A stretch of DNA of 64,000 nt from an uncultured Acidobacteriota bacterium (GTDB taxonomy: Bacteria; Acidobacteriota; UBA6911; RPQK01; JAJDTT01), in contig CATOST010000032.1 of the NCBI GenBank assembly GCA_951812665.1, forward strand, positions 124,001 to 188,000. Reading direction: 5' to 3'. The notes below the pieces were generated by a model, which was not told the origin of the DNA, searched no databases, and saw only the letters and a program-made list of their open reading frames with translations. Shown piece by piece: positions 62,116 to 64,000 of this stretch; position 1 is the first letter of the stretch; each line of letters starts with the position of its first letter. The translations under genes were made by a program, and so were the position numbers.

Positions 62116-63612
62116 ATGATCAGATCAAGTTGCCACTGGGACTCCGGAGGCCGGTCTCGGGCCGGGAGACCGGGCATCTTTCTCCCGATCCTGATGTCCC
62201 TCGTTTTACAACCGCACAATGCGGTCGGGGAGCCGGTCCGTGATATCGGTTCCCGGCTGGAGCTGTTCATCGACGACACCCTGATCGACCGCCTGAAAGG
62301 CGCCCGGCTCAAGCTTCACAGCCCCAGGTCCAAAGGCATCGTGCTGCGTTTCGATCAGCCTTGGGAAGGAGAGTTTTCCGGATTTCCCAGAATCGTCGTC
62401 GACGATGGGGTCTACCGCATGTACTACCGTGGCCTTCCTCCCTGGAAGAAAGGGGAACCGCTGGTGGAATCCACCTGCGTGGCCGTGAGCCGTGACGGCA
62501 TCCACTGGGAGAAGCCCGACGTGGGACGGATCGAGCTCCTGGGCTCGACCCGGAACAACGCCATCTTCGAGGGGAGCGGTTTCGCACCCTTCCTGGATAC
62601 CCGTCCCGGTGTGCCTCACACGGAGCGCCTCAAAGCGCTCAAGGGGCCTCCCCGGTTGAAGACCGGGATCGGAGTCGTAGCCTATGTCTCCTCCGACGGC
62701 GTCCGCTGGGAGAAGATGCACGACGCCTACCCCGGGGACCGGTTGGGAAGCGTCTTCTGGAGCCCGGTGGAAGAACGCTACGTCCAGTATGTCCGGTCCG
62801 ACGACGAAAGGAGCGGAGAGCTGATCCGCACCGTCAGCCGGGCCACCTCCTCGGACTTCACGGGCTGGGGGGAGTTCTCCTTCATGGACTTCGGTTCGAC
62901 CCCCCCGACCCGGGAGGAGCAGCTCTACACCATCGGCGTCCGTCCCTATTTCCGGGCGCCCCACATCTATCTGGCGCTGGCCGCCCGTTTCCTGCCCAAC
63001 AAGAGGTCCCTCTCCGACGAGGAGTGCGGCAAACTGGGACGGCATCCGTTGGGAGGCGGTTGCAGCAGCATCGCCGACGCCGTCTTGCTGAGCATTCGCG
63101 CCTCCGATCCCAACCGGGTTCGATGGACCTTCCCGGAAGCCTTCGTCCGGCCGGGGCTGGAACCCAGCAGTTGGAGCGCCAGGACCAACTACCCGGGGAA
63201 GGGCTTCATCGCCACTTCGAAGGAGGAGATCTCCTTCTATGTCCAGCGGGACTACGGCTTCAAGACGAATGGGCTTGAGCGCTTCGTGGTGCGGACCGAC
63301 GGTTTCACCTCGGTTCGGACGCCTTACGGCGGGGGCGAATTTCTGACCCGGCCCCTGCGATTCTCGGGAAACGAGCTGGTCCTGAACTACGCTACGTCGG
63401 CGGCGGGCGGAATTCGCGTAGAGGTGCAGGACGAGAACGGAGAGCCGATCCCGGGACGGACTCTCGGCGACTGCCCGGAGATCATCGGCGACGAGATCGA
63501 GCGGGTGGTGCGTTGGAAGGAGGGATCCGGTCTGGGCCGGCTCCAGGGGACGGTCGTCCGACTGCGGTTCGTTATGAAGGGCGCCGATCTCTATTCGATC
63601 CGATTCCGCTGA
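62116..63612 (+). CDS. Secreted GH32/GH43-like propeller protein, second copy
   Basis: A 498-residue protein with an N-terminal export signal (about 20-33, IFLPILMSLVLQP). Motifs match the protein at 40220: YRMYYRGLPPW, CVAVSRDGIHWEKPD, RNNAIFEGSGF, GVVAYVSSDGVRWEKMH and EELYTIG-type strands. It is probably a carbohydrate-acting enzyme or binder outside the cell; catalytic acids cannot be fixed by eye. ATG 62116 has AAGGAG upstream. It lies 56 bases after the toxin and is not part of that operon by spacing and function. Confidence 0.72.
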   Translation: MIRSSCHWDSGGRSRAGRPGIFLPILMSLVLQPHNAVGEPVRDIGSRLELFIDDTLIDRLKGARLKLHSPRSKGIVLRFDQPWEGEFSGFPRIVVDDGVYRMYYRGLPPWKKGEPLVESTCVAVSRDGIHWEKPDVGRIELLGSTRNNAIFEGSGFAPFLDTRPGVPHTERLKALKGPPRLKTGIGVVAYVSSDGVRWEKMHDAYPGDRLGSVFWSPVEERYVQYVRSDDERSGELIRTVSRATSSDFTGWGEFSFMDFGSTPPTREEQLYTIGVRPYFRAPHIYLALAARFLPNKRSLSDEECGKLGRHPLGGGCSSIADAVLLSIRASDPNRVRWTFPEAFVRPGLEPSSWSARTNYPGKGFIATSKEEISFYVQRDYGFKTNGLERFVVRTDGFTSVRTPYGGGEFLTRPLRFSGNELVLNYATSAAGGIRVEVQDENGEPIPGRTLGDCPEIIGDEIERVVRWKEGSGLGRLQGTVVRLRFVMKGADLYSIRFR

Positions 63613-63618
63613 ATCCCC

Positions 63619-64000
63619 ATGGCTATCTCCGGAAATACCGAACTGAATCGGCGCGCTTTCCTGGCCGGTTCCACTGCAGCCCTGGCGGCGGGGCGGGGAC
63701 TGCCGGGCCAAGAACGCGCCTCCCAGGAGCGGAAACCAGGTTACCGGATCGTCTACAACGACGATTCCATTGCGCCGATCTTGATGTCCGAGAGTCTGGA
63801 GCACTTTTTGGCCCTGGCCGTCGATCGTTTTCTGGGTACCCAGGTGGATGCCCTCTTCTGGAACGTCATCTCCAGCGACGTGCTGCACTACCCTTCGGAG
63901 GTAGCGGAGATGGTGGGCGCCCATCTGGACGGCTTCGAATCGTCCGATTATTTCCAGTGGTACCAGCGCCTGATGAAGATCATCGAAGAGCGGCCCGATT
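63619..64000 (+). CDS. Tat-exported protein of unknown family (3' partial)
   Basis: The frame runs from ATG 63619 off the right edge; 127 codons are visible. The start contains a twin-arginine signal (NRRAFLAGSTAALAAG, cleavage near RASQ). The mature part begins YRIVYNDDSIAPILMSESLE, followed by FLALAVDRFLGTQVDALFWN, as in exported glycoside-hydrolase-like or uncharacterised TIM-barrel proteins that accompany GH32/43-like genes. It follows the upstream gene after six bases and is likely co-transcribed. Confidence 0.6.
   Translation, partial: MAISGNTELNRRAFLAGSTAALAAGRGLPGQERASQERKPGYRIVYNDDSIAPILMSESLEHFLALAVDRFLGTQVDALFWNVISSDVLHYPSEVAEMVGAHLDGFESSDYFQWYQRLMKIIEERPD

Noticed and set aside
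1..64000. CRISPR array, rRNA operon, riboswitch or phage genes
   Set aside because: I looked for regular repeat-spacer patterns, conserved rRNA segments and known riboswitch cores and saw none.

Overview
This is a high-GC bacterial window with dense genes on both strands. The gene content fits an environmental heterotroph, most likely Acidobacteriota or a neighbouring Planctomycetes/Verrucomicrobia-like lineage. The pointers are a DUF1592-type cytochrome c protein next to a Tat-exported DUF1552 protein, an HpnCDE squalene set, many Tat or Sec exported enzymes, plant-type leucine-rich repeats, an alginate-export-type porin and FecR/DUF6600 proteins. This assignment is an inference: there is no rRNA or marker gene in the window.

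Layout. 1-3346: the 3' part of a very large secreted leucine-rich-repeat protein that ends in a metzincin-type zinc protease. 4038-14143: two related partner-switching regulatory modules (STAS antagonist plus RsbW-like kinase) on either side of hpnC-hpnD-hpnE. The first module carries a receiver-PP2C phosphatase. The second carries a Leu/Ile/Val-type binding protein and a large histidine kinase. 14151-19250: an ATP-grasp / alpha-E / transglutaminase amidoligase cluster split by an ammonium transporter gene, with near-identical 81-bp inverted repeats around the first two genes. 19332-20298: a genomic scar holding the two ends of a CocE-type hydrolase gene, two abutting MITE-like hairpin elements and the last codons of a lost hyuA, followed by an intact hyuB. 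22360-25743: a porin, an HpcH/HpaI aldolase and an acetamidase/formamidase. 25814-31290: a polyphosphate island (SixA-like phosphatase, CHAD protein, Ppx/GppA, Ppk1). 31500-38218: a glycosyltransferase, the DUF1552/DUF1592 pair and an exported ankyrin protein. 38228-38485: tRNA-Leu(UAG) and tRNA-Pro(UGG).

38568-46938: small-molecule catabolism, with a sodium:solute symporter, a secreted GH32/43-like propeller protein, an SDR lacking the catalytic Tyr, a cupin, a VOC protein, an alpha/alpha-toroid protein and a ThDP enzyme. 47195-51260: a tandem pair of FecR/DUF6600 proteins with long Arg/Ser-rich tails, each followed by the same kind of stem-loop. 51350-59987: exported hydroxyacid chemistry, with a signal-peptide-bearing D-2-hydroxyacid dehydrogenase divergent from a signal-peptide-bearing HpcH/HpaI-like aldolase, a Tat PhoD-like phosphatase, and a tightly overlapping FMN hydroxyacid oxidase / propeller / tetraheme cytochrome operon. 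60150-64000: an amidohydrolase, a 60-residue membrane protein, a DinJ/YafQ toxin-antitoxin pair with a palindromic operator, a second GH32/43-like protein and the start of another Tat-exported protein.

How the parts work together. The regulatory blocks look like stress or nutrient signalling that feeds sigma-factor partner switching. The polyphosphate, squalene and exported oxidoreductase blocks suggest envelope and storage physiology. At least two families of CTAG-bounded palindromic mobile elements have reshaped the region, destroying one hydrolase gene and supplying or abutting the stop codons of other genes. All functional names come from family-level recognition of motifs; no database search was run.
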